64,000 bases of DNA from Halichoerus grypus. Its lineage: Eukaryota > Chordata > Mammalia > Carnivora > Phocidae. Shown here one piece after another: positions 46,006-58,109 of this stretch; position 1 is the first letter of the stretch, and each line of letters opens with the position of its first letter. The position numbers and the translations under genes are program-made. The DNA is taken from positions 77,141,414-77,205,413 of the forward strand of contig NC_135715.1 of NCBI RefSeq assembly GCF_964656455.1, read 5' to 3'. The notes beneath the pieces were generated by a model. That model searched no databases. It was given only the letters and a program-made list of their open reading frames with translations, and was not told where the DNA came from.

Positions 46006-46984
46006 GTCTGAATCCAACCAACATATCTTACCAATATTCAACTTTTTAACCTCTTCTCTTAGAGCTATAGGCAAATTGATTGTCCTTAAGCATTCTTGCA
46101 AACAATTTAACCAAATGGCTTGTCACCCATAACTTGGGCCTCCATCTTCCCAACCGTCATTGTTAGGTTTTCTACTATCTTCTGCCTAGTCTTTAAAGCA
46201 ATGTCACATATTTTAAGATTTTCATTATGGCAGCATCGACTTTAAGGTACTAGTTTCTATATTAAAGTAACACTAATTAATATAACAGATAAATCCCATG
46301 TGTCAAATGCTTAATCCTGTAAAATTTTATTTCTCACTATGTGAAATTTAGCTGTCACTACAAGTAGGTAGGATGGTGATCTACTCTGTGTAGTTCTTAA
46401 TGGCCCTAGTTCAATAGGGGCTCTGCCAATCTTCAATACATGGCTTCTAAAGTGACCTTGGTCATTGATATTCAATCAATAAATGAGGGAAGTCATAGAG
46501 CTTGGAGAAGAAACACCATCCTTACTTTGGTCCAGAAGTAACATACCATTGTTAATGAGAACTAGCCACATGGTTCTACCTTAATGAAGGTGGATTATGA
46601 AACATAATCTTGGCTGGGTAACCACATCGCAGACCAACTTTACAGAATGGAATAAGAGTGTTAATCTTTGGTCATCAGCTAGCTATCCTGGGCAAATGAA
46701 ACATTGTGTAACTATAACAAATTGTGCTTTCAAAGACTATTCCAGAGCATGAAAAAAAAACTCAGAAAGTTTTTATAAAAGACAGCAGTATCTACAATGT
46801 ACATTACATTCCATATCTATACCTAAAATACATCCTTATCAATATGCAGCTATACATAAATGGTTGGCTATATATGAAGTATTATCAGTGTTTAGTGTGA
46901 GTAGGATTACTTGTGACTTTTATTTTATTCTTTATTCAGTTTTGTTTTCCTAACTTAAAACATACGTGCCTTTTTTAATTTGAA
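46006..46984. other. Unclassified DNA
   Basis: No repeat or gene recognised. Confidence 0.4.
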
Positions 46985-47075
46985 AAAGCTTATTTTTATT
47001 ATAGAATTAAAAAGTTTAGCATGGCACCTAGCATCTAATAGATGCTCAATAACTTCTGTTGAATAAATGGATGAC
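46985..47075 (+). mobile_element. L2/MIR 3'-tail fragment
   Basis: GCATGGCACCTAGCATCTAA, TAGATGCTCAATAACTTCTG and TTGAATAAATGGATGA. Confidence 0.65.
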
Positions 47076-47982
47076 ACTGGATGAGAAGGAAACGGGAAGA
47101 AGGCAGTAATTAGAGTATGATTCAAACCCAAGGAACGGTTTCTCTAAGAATAGACTATTTGGTCATATGCATAGTTTGAGGAAATTAGTAAAGAAGACAT
47201 AAATTTTCAGGTACACAATAATGAAACAAAAGAGGATGGGGACGAGGGGCCCTGAGGGAAGATTGGTTTGGGGAAGAAACATAGAGACTGAAGAGGTTTG
47301 CCAAGCAGCCAGAGTTATAACGAGGAAGAAAGGAAGTTGAACTCTTTCATATCTTTTGTTTATAATTTTATCTCAGTATACTAGGGAGGGTTATCTGCAG
47401 AGTCAAGGAGTGAGATCTAGGTAGAATGCTCTAATGGAATTTTTGGGGGGTAGAGCATAGTTAGTAGTGACATTAGGTTTAAATTAGAAAGAAGGGGAAG
47501 ATATAATGTGGGTAATAAATGTTGCATAACAGCATTTTCAATACTTTGCCCCAAGTTTTATGGTAATTTTTGTCATTGTAATGATCTATTGTTATTTTCT
47601 CTGATTTTAATCTGGATGTAGGGAGTATCTCAACATCTTGCTTGACTCTATGATAAATAAAATTTGTTCAGGTTTCATGATTAGTTATATTCCCCCTGAG
47701 AACCATTCTTTCATCATCATTTAGGTCAGCTCCCAAGGACAGATTGATCCTCACACTGTTTTTCTAGTCCCTGATGGATGGAGTGAAAAGAACTAATAGA
47801 GTATTGGCACATGGAGTGAAAAAAAAAAAAAATTTTGAGACAGTTTGCAGCACAGGCATTTAGATTTTAAAAAAGTTGCTTTGGTAGAAAACAAAATTCT
47901 TTCTCATAAATTCAAATAAATTTCGTAACACTTTGTACACCCTTGAATGAGTCTTGGTCTTAAGTATTCATACATGATGATG
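47076..47982. other. Unclassified DNA
   Basis: A14-15 run at about 47820-47834; nothing else recognised. Confidence 0.4.
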
Positions 47983-48321
47983 ATTGGTATGGTTTGACTG
48001 TTTACGAGTTCCCTCACCTCCAAATTCATCCAAAGATGATGATGTCAGGAGATGGAGCCTTTGGGAGGTGCTTAAGTCATGAGAGTACATCGCCCATGAA
48101 TGGAATTAGTGCTCCAGAGGGATCCCTTGCCCCTTCCACCATGTGAGGACATGGAGAGAAGGTGCTAGGTAGGAACCAGGAAGGGAAGTCTCACAAGAAT
48201 GTGACCATAATGGTGCCTTGATCTTGGACTTCTCAGCCTTCAGATAGCAAGAAATACTTTTCTGTTATTTATAAGCTACACAGTCTGTGGTATTTTATTA
48301 TAACACCTAGAATAGACCAAG
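47983..48321 (+). mobile_element. MaLR LTR (MST/MLT1-like), plus strand
   Basis: GGTATGGTTTGACTGTTTAC start, AGCCTTTGGGAGGTGCTTAA, CTTCCACCATGTGAGGACAT, TGGTGCCTTGATCTTGGACT, TGTTATTTATAAGCTACACA and an AGAATAGACCAAG end. Solo LTR with internal deletions. Confidence 0.85.
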
Positions 48322-48454
48322 TCAATCACTTACCTACCTCTCTTCCACAATTAGTCAGAAACCCCTGTGTCAGATGTACTCAAATTCACTAGTATCCATA
48401 CTAAGAGCTCCACCAATGCATTTTTTCTCTGAGGAGAAAGGACCACTACTCCTT
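48322..48454. other. Unclassified DNA
   Basis: Short gap between two ancient repeats; nothing recognised. Confidence 0.35.
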
Positions 48455-48535
48455 GTACTTCCCTTTGAATACAGTACCTGCCAATATACCTGGCACCCAA
48501 AGTAAGCATTCAATAACTGTTAAATATGAATAACA
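48455..48535 (+). mobile_element. L2 3'-end fragment
   Basis: CAATATACCTGGCACCCAAA then GTAAGCATTCAATAACTGTT. Confidence 0.6.
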
Positions 48536-48978
48536 GGCACACAGTGCTCTTTGTGCACGGCTAAGAAACACCAGAAATCCAAAATCCTTTTCCTAATCCT
48601 CTCTGATGTCCAGAACGTCCTTTCAGGTGTCATTTAAGGTAAGAAAGGCCTAAAACCAATGAATGGCTAAATTTCTTTTGTTAAAGACATCAGAGAGACA
48701 GCTAATATTCACCAGTAAATGTTCTGATAGCCAGTAGAACATGGCTATCAATCAGGTCTTGAGCATGGTATGCAGAGTTACCAAATTGGATAAATCCCCC
48801 GGTAGTCTGCTGCTATATCAGTTTGTGCTTGCAGAGTTAGTTATAAAGACCATAAGAAGGAAGAAATCCAAGCTGTGCCAAGACTACTTTAAAAAGAATT
48901 ATGATGAAAGTGTTTATTAAGATTCCTGATAAATAAAATACCATGCACGGCATGGCTTATTTGTGAATTTGGGCTGTT
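48536..48978. other. Unclassified DNA
   Basis: No repeat or gene recognised. Confidence 0.4.
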
Positions 48979-48995
48979 CCAGGCCAATTTTCTTT
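48979..48995. repeat. Target-site duplication, left copy (minus-strand L1)
   Basis: CCAGGCCAATTTTCTTT, 16 of 17 bases equal to 54921-54937. Confidence 0.92.
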
Positions 48996-49278
48996 CTTTT
49001 TTTTTTTTTTTTTGTAATTTTATTTTATTATGTTAGTCACCATACAATACATCGTTAGTTTTTGATGTGGTGATCCACGATTCATTGTTTTCGTATAACA
49101 CCCAGTGCTCCATGCAGTATGTGCCCTCCTTAATACCCATCACCGGGCTAACCCATCCCCTCTCCCCTCTAAAACCCTCAGTTTGTTTCTGAGAGTCCAT
49201 AGCCACTCATGGTTCATCTCTCCCTCTGATTTCCGCCCCCCCTTCATTTTTCCCTTCCTTCTCCTAATGTCCTCCATG

Positions 49279-52200
49279 CTATTCCTTATGTTCCACAAAG
49301 AAGTGAAACCATATGAAATTGACTTTCTCTGCTTGGCTTATTTCACTTAGCATAATCTCCTCCAGTCCCATCCATGTTGATGTAAAAGTTGGGTAGTCAT
49401 CCTTTCTGATGGCTGAGTAATATTCCTTTGTATATATGGACCACATCTTCTTTATCCATTCTCTGTTGAAGGGCATCTTGGCTCTTTCCACAGTTTGGCT
49501 ATTGCAGAAACTGCTGCTATGAACGTTGAGGTGCATATGGCCCTTTTTTTCACTACATCTGTGTCTTTGGGGTGCAATTGCTGGGTCATAGGGTAGCTCT
49601 ATTTTTAATTTTTTGAGGCACCTCCACACTGTTTTCCAAAATGGCTGTACCAACTTGCCTTCCCACCAACAGTGTAAGAGGGTTCCCCTTTCTCCACAAC
49701 CTTTCCAACATTTGTTGTTTCTTGCCTTGTCAATTCTTGCCATTCTAACTGGTGTAAGGTGGTATCTCAATGTGGTTTTGATTTGAATTTCTCTGATGGC
49801 TAATGATGATGAACATTTTTTCATGTGTCTGTTAGCCATTTGTATGTCTTCTTCAGAGAAGTGTCTGTTCATGTCTTCTGCCCATTTTTTGACTTGATTA
49901 TCTGTTTTTTGGATGTTGAGTTTGAGAAGTTCTTTATAGATCTTGGATACCAGCCCTTTATCTGTAGTGTCATTTGCAAATATCTTCTCCCATTCTGTGG
50001 GTTGCCTCTTTGTTTTGTTGACTGTTTCCTTTGCTGTGCAGAAGCTTTTGATCTTGATGAAGTCCCAAAAGTTCATTTTTGCTTTTGTTTCACTAGCTTT
50101 TGGAGATGTATCTTGAAAGAAGTTGCTGTGGCCGATCTCAAAGAGGTTATTGCCTATGTTCTCCTCTAGGATTTTGATGGATTCCTGTCTCACATTGAGG
50201 TCTTTCACCCATTTTGAGTTTATCTTTGTGTATGGTGTTAGAGAATGGTCGAGTTTCATTCTTCTGCATGTGGCTGCCCAATTTTCCCAGCACCATTTAT
50301 TGAAGAGACTGTCTTTGTTCCATTGCATGTTTTTTTTCCTGCTTTGTCGAAGATTATTTGACCATAGAGTTGAGGGTCTATATCTGGGCTCTCTATTCTG
50401 TTCCATTGGTCTATATGTCTGTTTTTGTGCCAGTACCATGCTGTCTTGGTAATCACTGCTTTGTGATATAGCTTGAAATCAGGCAACATGATGCCCCCAG
50501 CTTTGTTTTTCTTTTTCAACATTTCCTTGGCAATTCGGGGTCTTTTCTGATTCCATACAAATTTGAGGATTCTTTCCAGCACTTTGAAAAATGTCATTGG
50601 AATTTTGATCGGGATGGCACTGAAGGTATAGATTGCTTTGGGTAGGATAGACATTTTAACAATGTTTATTCTTCTGATCCATGAGCATGGAATGTTTTTC
50701 CATCTTTTTGTGTCTTCTTCAATTTCTCTCATGAGTGTTCTGTAGTTCCTAGAGTATAGATCCTTTATCTCTTTGGTTAGGTTTTTTCTGAGGTATCTTA
50801 TGGTTTTTGGTGCTATTGTAAATGGAATCGTTAATCTAATTTCTCTTTCTACAGTTGCATTGTTAGTGTATAAGAAAGCAACTGATTTCTGTGCATTGAT
50901 TTTGTATCCTGCCACATTCCTGAATTGCTGAATGAGTTCTTGTAATTTGGGGGTGGGGCCTTTTGGGTTTCCCACATAAAGTATCATGTCATCTGTGAAA
51001 AGAGAGAGTTTGACTTCTTCTTTGCCAATTTGAATACATTTTATTTCTTTTTGTTGTCTGATTGCTGTTTCTAGGACTTCTAGTACTATGTTTAACAATA
51101 GTGACGAGAGTGGGCATCCTTGATGTGTTCCTGATCTTAAGGGAAAAGCTCTCAGCTTTTCCCTATTGAGGATGATATTCGCTGTGGGTTTTTCATAGAT
51201 GGATTTTATGAACTTGAGGACCGTTCCCTCTATCCCTATACTCTGAAGAGTTTTAATCAGAAAAGGATGCTGTATTTTGTCTGCATCAATTGAGAGGACC
51301 ATATGGTTCTTCTCTCTCCTCTTATTAATGTGTTCTATCACATTGATTGATTTGTGAATGTTGAACCACCCTTGCATCCCAGGGATAAATCCCACTTGGT
51401 CATGGTGGATGATCCTTTTAATGTATTGTTGGATCCTATTAGCTAGGATTTTGTTGAGGATTTTGGAATCCATATTCATCAGGGATATCAGTCTGAAATT
51501 CTCCTTTTTGATGGGGTCTTTGCCTGGTTTGGGGATTAAGGTAATGCTGGCCTCATAGAATGAGTTTGGAAGTTTTCCTTCTGTTTCTATTTTTTGAAAC
51601 AGCTTCAGTAGAATAGGTATTATTTCTTCTTTGAATGTTTGCTAGAATTCCCCAGGGAATCCATCAGGCCCTGGACTCTTGTTTTTTGGGAGGTTTTTGA
51701 TCACTGCTTCAATCTCATTACTGGTTATTGGCCTATTCAGGTTGTCAATTTCTTCCTGTTTCAGTCTGGGCAGCTTATAGGTTTCCAGGCAAGCATCCAT
51801 TTCATCCAGATTGCTCATTTTATTGGCATATAGTTGTTGATAATAATTTATAATAATTGTTTCTATTTCCTTGGTGTTAGTCATGATCTCTCCCCTTTCA
51901 TTCGTAATTTCATTAATTTGGGTCCTTTCTCTTTTCTTTTGGATAAGTCTGGCCAGTGGTTTATCGATCTTATTAATTCTTTCAGAGAGCCAGCTTCTAG
52001 TTTCGTTGATCTGATGTACTGTGTTTCTGGTTTCTAATTCATTGATTTCTGCTCTAATCTTAATTATTTCTCTTCTAATGTGTGGCTTAGGCGTCGTTTG
52101 TTGCTTTTTCTCTAGTTCTTTAAGGTGTAGAGTTAGTTGGTGAATTCGAGATTTTTCTATTTTCTTTGAGTGAGGCTTGGATGGCTATGTATTTCCCCCT

Positions 52201-53087
52201 TAGGACCGCCTTTGCAGTATCCCATAGGTTTTGGACCACTGTGTTTTTGTTCTCATTGGTTTCTATGAATTGTGTAAGTTCTTCTTTGATTTCCTGGTTG
52301 ACCCAAACATTCTTGAGCAGAGTGGTCTTTAGCTTCCAAGTATTTGAATTTCTGCCAAGTTTTTTCTTGTGATTGAGCTCCAGTTTTAAAGCATTATGGT
52401 CTCAGAATATGCAGGGAATAATCTCAATCTTTTGGTATCGGTTGAGACCTGATTTGTGACCCAGTATGTGGTCTATTCTGGAGTAAGTTCCATGTGCACT
52501 CAAGAAGAATGAGTATTCTGTTGTTTTAGGGTGGGATGTTCTGTATATATCTATGAGGTCCATCTGGTCCAGTGTGTCATTCAAAGCTCTTGTTTCTTTG
52601 TTGATTTTCTGCTTAGATGATCTGTCTATTGCTGAGAGTGGAGTACTGACACTACAATTAACGTATTGTTATCAATATGACTCTTTATTTTGGTTAACAG
52701 TTGGTTCATGTAGATGGCTGCTCCAATGTTGGGGGCATAGATATTTACAATTGTTAGATCTTCTTATTGGATAGACCCTTTAAGAATGATATAGTGTCCT
52801 TCTGTGTCTCTAACTACAGTCTTTAGCTTAAAATCTAATTTGTCTGTTATAAGAATTGCTACCCAGCTTTCTTTTGAGGTCCGCTGGCATGGAAGATGGA
52901 TCTCCATCCCTTCACTTTCAGTCTGGATGTATCTTTACATTCAAAATGAGTCTCTTGTAGACTGCATATGGATGGGTCCTGTCTTTTTATCCAACCTGCA
53001 ACCCTGTGCCATTTTATGGGAGCATTTAGACCGTTCACATTGAGAGTGATTATTGAATGAATTTATTGTCATCGTATTGCCTGTGAA
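49279..53087 (-). pseudogene. L1 ORF2 pseudogene
   Basis: Same protein family as the plus-strand copy. Endonuclease piece RIDHILGHKSGLNRYQK is followed by TGA at 52402-52404, where the family has the Ser of SDHNALKLEL. TAG at 51642-51644 replaces the Tyr after GFPGEF. The motif A region reads [11 protein letters not shown] (about 51270-51295) rather than [15 protein letters not shown], an in-frame four-residue loss. Motif C keeps FTDDMILY. A frameshift in the T-run at about 50330-50340 separates two long open parts (50256-51479, 407 residues; 49279-50439, 386 residues). The C-terminal Cys/His cluster [19 protein letters not shown] has lost its last Cys. The 5' end of the frame is approximate. 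Confidence 0.92.
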
Positions 53088-53153
53088 GACCTTGTTTTTA
53101 TAGATTGTCCCTGTAAATTTCTGTTGTATATCACTCTTGGAGTCTTTCTCCTT

Positions 53154-54044
53154 TTATAGAACCCCCCTTAATATTTCTTGCAGGGCCAGCTTAGTGGTCA
53201 CATATTCTTTCAGTTTCTGCCAGTCGTGGAAGCTCTGTATCTCTCCATCCATTCTAAATGACAGCCTTGCTGGATAAAGTATTCTTGGCTGCATGTTCTT
53301 CTCGTTTAGTACCCTGAATATGTCTTGCCAGCCCTTTCTGGCTTGCCAGGTCTCTGTGGATAGGTCTGATGTTATTCTGATGTTCCTCCCTCTGTATGTA
53401 AGGAATCTCTTCTCCCTAACTGCCCTTAAGATGGTTTCCTTGGTTCTAAGATTTGCGAGTTTTACTATTACATGCTGGGATGTTGGCCTATTTTCCTTGA
53501 TCTTAGGATGGGTCCTCTCTGTCTCTAGGACACGAATGTTTGTTTCATTCCCCAGATTAGGGAAGTTCTCAGCTACAATTTGCTCAAATATATCTTCTAG
53601 TCCTCTCTCTCTCTCCACCCCCTCCAGGATTCCAATAATTCTGACATTGGAACATTTCATTGTGTCACGTATTTCTCTGATTCTATTTTCATGGATTCTG
53701 AGTTGTTTTTTCCTGGCCTCCTCTTTTCCCTTTTTATCTATTAAATGGTCTTCCAGGTCGCTTATCCTCTCTTCTGTCTCAGTGACCCTAGCTCTTAGAT
53801 TATCTAGATTAGAATGGATCTCATTGATAGCATTTTTAAGTTCTCCCAATTCAGCTTTCATTTCTGCCCTTAGAGACTCTATGTTGCCATTAATTGATTT
53901 CTCCATTCTAGCTATCATCTTCACAATTGCTACCCTGAATTCCATCTCTGACATCTCGGTTAGATCTGAATCCATTTGTGAATCTGTGGCATAAGTCATA
54001 ATCTCTGAGTCTTTCCTATTTTGGGGGTTCCTCCTCCTAGTCAT
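53154..54044 (-). CDS. Uninterrupted L1 ORF1 (ORF1p, 296 aa)
   Basis: The whole ORF1 is open from ATG (54042-54044) to TAA (53154-53156). ORF1p forms trimers that bind L1 RNA in the cytoplasm. Visible order: basic start MTRRRNPQNRKDSE, coiled coil at about residues 45-105 (regular Leu/Ile/Met heptads, SLRAEMKAELGELKNAINEI), RRM at about 108-200 (CSNVRIIGILEGVERERGLE, FEQIVAENFPNLGNE), C-terminal domain at about 205-296 with RNIRITSDLSTETWQARKGW and MQPRILYPARLSF, ending QEILRGVL. Human ORF1p is 338 residues, so this one is shorter, mainly at the N-terminus. It begins 876 bases after the element's 5' end and is followed by about 65 bases before ORF2. Openness does not prove expression. A 233-codon frame on the other strand is its shadow. 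Confidence 0.9.
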   Translation of the reverse strand: MTRRRNPQNRKDSEIMTYATDSQMDSDLTEMSEMEFRVAIVKMIARMEKSINGNIESLRAEMKAELGELKNAINEIHSNLDNLRARVTETEERISDLEDHLIDKKGKEEARKKQLRIHENRIREIRDTMKCSNVRIIGILEGVERERGLEDIFEQIVAENFPNLGNETNIRVLETERTHPKIKENRPTSQHVIVKLANLRTKETILRAVREKRFLTYRGRNIRITSDLSTETWQARKGWQDIFRVLNEKNMQPRILYPARLSFRMDGEIQSFHDWQKLKEYVTTKLALQEILRGVL

Positions 54045-54920
54045 TCTGTTGAAGGGTGGTTGAGGGAATGTATAGAGTCCAAATTATTAACCACAACCCA
54101 AGCAAGATGCACCTGTTTTCTAGGGACCTTAGGGTTGCTGGCCTCTTGTTTTCCCAGTCTGTCTTCTGGGGGAGGGGCCTGCCACACTGTTACTCAGGCA
54201 ACCCTGTTTGGGCAGAGTTTCCCTGCCCCCCTATGGTGGGGTATGGGCTCAGTGAAAACTGTTTTTTTAGGACTTTTGTTCTCTGGTGGCTTTCCCTGGT
54301 GGCTTTCTATGTCTCTTCCAAGAGTCAGAGCAGAAGAGACTGTTTCCAACCCTCTGCCTCAGAGCAGAGAGATTGCAGTCTGTTCTTCACTGAGCTCTCC
54401 AGGCCACATTATCTCCATTTCTGTCTGTGCTGCTATAAACTGCAGTGTCCTGGGTTGTGCACCCCTCCGCAGCACTCCCAGTCCTTGCCTCCAGGTCCAG
54501 GCTCCTCTCTGCCCTTTGTGCTTCTAAAACCACCAGCTGCCCCCAGTTCACATGCACCATCTCGCTGCTCCAGGTTTCTGTCTGGGGGGCTGCCCTAAAG
54601 TCCTTTCCCCACCGCTGCTGGTCTGCGAGTCTGTGCCCTGTCCCCAGCGTGGGAGGCTGTCACTCATCGGCGGTGCAGGATCCCCTTGGCTGGGCTCCCT
54701 CCCCCTTCTGTTTATCCTCCAATATCTGCCCACAGAATCAGGGCTCCCCGCTTCGTACCTCGAAACCAACCACCTGTGATATTCTGTTTGTAGAGATCCA
54801 GATCTTCTTACATCTCAGGCTGATTTCATGGGTGCTCAGAGTGGTCCGGTAGATATCCAATTCAATTCTGGAGACTGGTTAGAGTAGGGTCCCCTACTCC
54901 TCCACCATCTTTTCCCCTCT
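54045..54920 (-). promoter_or_regulatory. L1 5' UTR / internal promoter, minus strand
   Basis: The minus strand begins GAGGGGAAAAGATGGTGGAG. The AAGATGGTGG at 54902-54911 corresponds to the YY1-type AAGATGGCGG of the other copy with its CpG changed. GC-rich, 876 bases. On the opposite strand, overlapping frames of 168, 180 and 135 codons (54021-54852) are open; no homologue recognised. Confidence 0.75.
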
Positions 54921-54937
54921 CCAGGCCCATTTTCTTT
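54921..54937. repeat. Target-site duplication, right copy (minus-strand L1)
   Basis: CCAGGCCCATTTTCTTT, one mismatch to 48979-48995. Lies at the 5' end of the element. Confidence 0.92.
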
Positions 54938-55476
54938 AATCCCACTTTGCTCACCCATGTCTTGATTTCATCTGCTGGACATTACTGAGATAGAAAGAAC
55001 ATTCTCCTGGGAAGGGAGTGGGGATACAAATTGGTTTTCTTAAAGTAACTCCAGTATGTGTGAAATTTACAGTAACCAGGGGATGGTCAGATATATTAGA
55101 TAACCATTGGCAAATTTTACTTTTTTAGTAAGCATGGGACAAAAAGGATTATTGTATGTATAAATGCCACAGGAAAAAAAAAGTAAAAATGATCTATAAA
55201 TATATTACTGATACTAAAATCTAAAGAAAACAGAACAGTAACCTATAAAATTTTAGAGCTATAGAGACTATAGAAATCAGAGTGTAGATTATAGGTAGAG
55301 CAACATCAACTAGGTCCAACCGCTGAGAGTTGAGATTAAGATAGAGGATTATTAAACCCTATCAATATCTCTCAACCAATTTTGATGCATGTAGTTTTTA
55401 CTATCAAGCATGCAATGTGTATTAAATAATAATGTCTTCTTTCTTGATTTGCTGAGTCGTGTCCTGTAGGTTATGT

Positions 55477-55503
55477 AAAAAAAAAAAAAAAAAAAAAAAA
55501 AAA
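55477..55503. repeat. A27 homopolymer
   Basis: 27 consecutive A, then CAATAAAATGAG. No SINE or L1 3' end precedes it, so its origin as a retrotransposon tail is unclear. Confidence 0.9.
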
Positions 55504-58063
55504 CAATAAAATGAGAACTAGATCAATTCTGCAAATGACTTAGACCCTATTCATATCCACCAAAATTTTTCTCTTGTAATATTCAAGTAAGATAAGTTAG
55601 GGACTTGAATTATACCGATAAAATTCCAATGCTTTACTTCATTTTGTTTGGATGAACTTAGACACTATATTAAAGAAAAAATAGACACAATTCCCTACTA
55701 TTCATATGAAGATAAATTCAGACTTAATAATGGAAGCAACTTTTTCTTAAACAATCATTTAACAAACTAAATGTTAAAAAATTATTGACTTCTTGTAATT
55801 GTCATGGGTTTTATTCTTTTCCTTATCTGAGTTGTGTGCATCAGTCCTGGTGCATCACCATCCCTGCTGCCTGTTTATGAGCAAAAATAGAGGGAAGCAA
55901 CACCTAGTAACTCCTTCATGTGTCATGGCTCTAAATGTCCTGTCTATTAAAGGCAGCTGAATTTGAAACCCAATAGGACCCAACTTGCAAAGATAAGGAG
56001 ACTAATATAGGCAATGGACATGAGCATTGAGCCACCTTTTCTAGGTCAACAGCTGCTAGTCTACTGGTCTCAGATTAAAACAAGGGAACATGATGAAACA
56101 TTCATGAATATATCACGCATTGATCAGAACACCATCACTACCGTCAATGCCACAGCTTGATTTTTAAAGGAATAAAGTCCTACCTTATTATTTGTCAGAG
56201 GATCCAGAAAATTCTTTAATTTCACTGATAAAGCCCAAACTTAGATAACAATATGACCAGCATTGTATGATAAAGAATCCATTTGAATTGCTTGTGAAAT
56301 ATCTTTTCTCAGACTCCCTAAACTGGTGACAGCGAATGGTAGGAATCAACATATTTATAATAATTAAGGAAAGCACCATGATGAGTAATGTTTCATAAGA
56401 GAATCCTCTAATAGAATCACAATATGCCATCATCAATGAAGTAATATTTCATTGCATTCATTTGGCAATGTTAACCCAACTCAGTGAGGCACTAAGTTGG
56501 TCATTTGACAGTTTCTGCTGACTTCTTAATATGAGAAATGTATTAAGCTCATACTTACTGAAGGCACTGAGAAATTACTCCAGACACTGCTATTTTACTT
56601 GATAAATCAAGAAAATGTGTCAGTACATTGGGTATAGTTATTTGTAAAACATACTCTACTTTCCAATAAAAAATGACACTTAAGTGACACTTCTCTTTGA
56701 AACTGGACATCGACATCTTTAAAACGTATGTACTTACACATGAATATATGACTCTGGGTTTTAATATCTACATAATACACATCCCACTACACAATTTAAT
56801 CTTCTTAGATGCTTGAATCACTAGATTATGGTGGTTTGGGAGAAATTTCTTTGAAAGCAGTATGGCTCAACTTGTTATTTTCTATAGCTATTTGTTACTG
56901 ACAGACAAGGTATCTTGTGTATTTTTAACATCTTATGGCCTATATCCCATTCACTTTACTAAATATCTGCTTTCTTCACAGCCCATAGACACAGCTGTAA
57001 GCAAGTCTAACCACAGAAGGAAATTTTAATTTTTAAGCAGCTGATGAGATGGCAATCTGTCTTGGTTGCTGCCATAATCTTCCATTTAGAGCTGACATGT
57101 TTATTCTTGGGCATTTAAACTGTGGCCCAGAAAGCCATGAAGGGAGGCCAGTTATAAATGTTAAATTTGATTGGAAATGACATTCCAAAATAAACATGCC
57201 AAAGCGCAGTGGAGCATTCTATGCATCTACAGTGCATTGCACTCAGCCGCCCAAACCCACAGGCACACAAACACACCAAAGCACACAGAGAATCCTCAGC
57301 AACTACACTACACTCAGCATACAAACACAGAGAGACACATGCACAATTTCTACCTGATTGAGTAAGAGGAAAGAAAATGAAGTGAGCATTGGTCAAAACA
57401 AATGTCACTTTACTCAGCAGCCAAATGTGTAAGGAAAGCATTAAGCCCTACCTTCCAACATCATAAAAGAATATTTTTAAAGACACAGAAGGAAATACTC
57501 ACCCTTAAGGATCAGCTAGAAGGTCCTTTTTACACATCACTCAATTCACTGATGAGAAAATAAATGAATGAGAAGAATAATTATAAAGGAAGGAATTGTT
57601 TTGAAAAGAGTATAGACACAAAAAGAAGTATAAACCAGGCTGGGCCCACTTCCCAGAAAATCAGGCAAACAAAGACAAAAACTGGAGAAAAAAAAGAAAA
57701 ATAAATAAAGATGATATTTAAAGGGCATATTTTTAAGAAATAAAATAAAATAAAAGGCAAAATATGGACCCAAAAAAACAAAACAGCATGGACAAGTGTG
57801 TTTAGAAAATTGGATGGCCAGGAGAAATAAAGAACAAAAAGGAGGTGCAAATAGAACAATAAAATACTAAAATGCATCTCCTTCTTCATAGTGTTCTGCT
57901 TTGAGGAAATGGCCTACTATATCAAATATCTGTCAAAGAAGGAGGAAACTGAGGAAGGAAACTTTAAACTAAAAATCATTTAACCCCACACCAGTTTATA
58001 CCACTTTGTCTGGAAGGACACACAGCTTGGATTTAAGTTTCTAGAAGACAGTTTCTCTTTTGA

Positions 58064-58066
<3 letters not shown>

Positions 58067-58108
<42 letters not shown>
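58067..58108. repeat. (GT)n microsatellite
   Basis: About 21 uninterrupted GT units. The CVCVCV peptide over it is a repeat translation. Confidence 0.95.

Positions 58109-58109
<1 letters not shown>

Larger units (their letters stand above)
48996..54920 (-). mobile_element. Full-length-like LINE-1, minus strand
   Basis: About 5.9 kb, from A tail (T-run at 48996-49013) to the 5' start GAGGGGAAAAGATGGTGGAG (read on the minus strand). Parts: 3' UTR 48996-49278, ORF2 remnant 49279 to about 53087, ORF1 53154-54044, 5' UTR 54045-54920. A 17-bp target duplication with one mismatch bounds it. The 5' UTR is alignable to the GC-rich part of the plus-strand L1 but lacks its T-rich duplicated part, so the two belong to related but distinct L1 lineages. 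ORF2 damage makes it non-autonomous. Confidence 0.95.

Noticed and set aside
3338..48321. A full endogenous retrovirus spanning the MaLR LTRs
   Set aside because: The four LTRs differ in subfamily and orientation, are far apart, and no gag, pol or env remnants lie between them. They are solo LTRs.
53293..53994. 233-codon plus-strand open frame
   Set aside because: It is the exact antisense of the intact L1 ORF1. Leu/Ser/Ile-rich composition is what a coiled-coil gene gives when read backwards.
57115..57441. 108-codon minus-strand frame with a Cys-rich part
   Set aside because: The Cys-rich part comes from a CACA/GTGT-rich stretch; no domain spacing that fits a zinc-binding fold.
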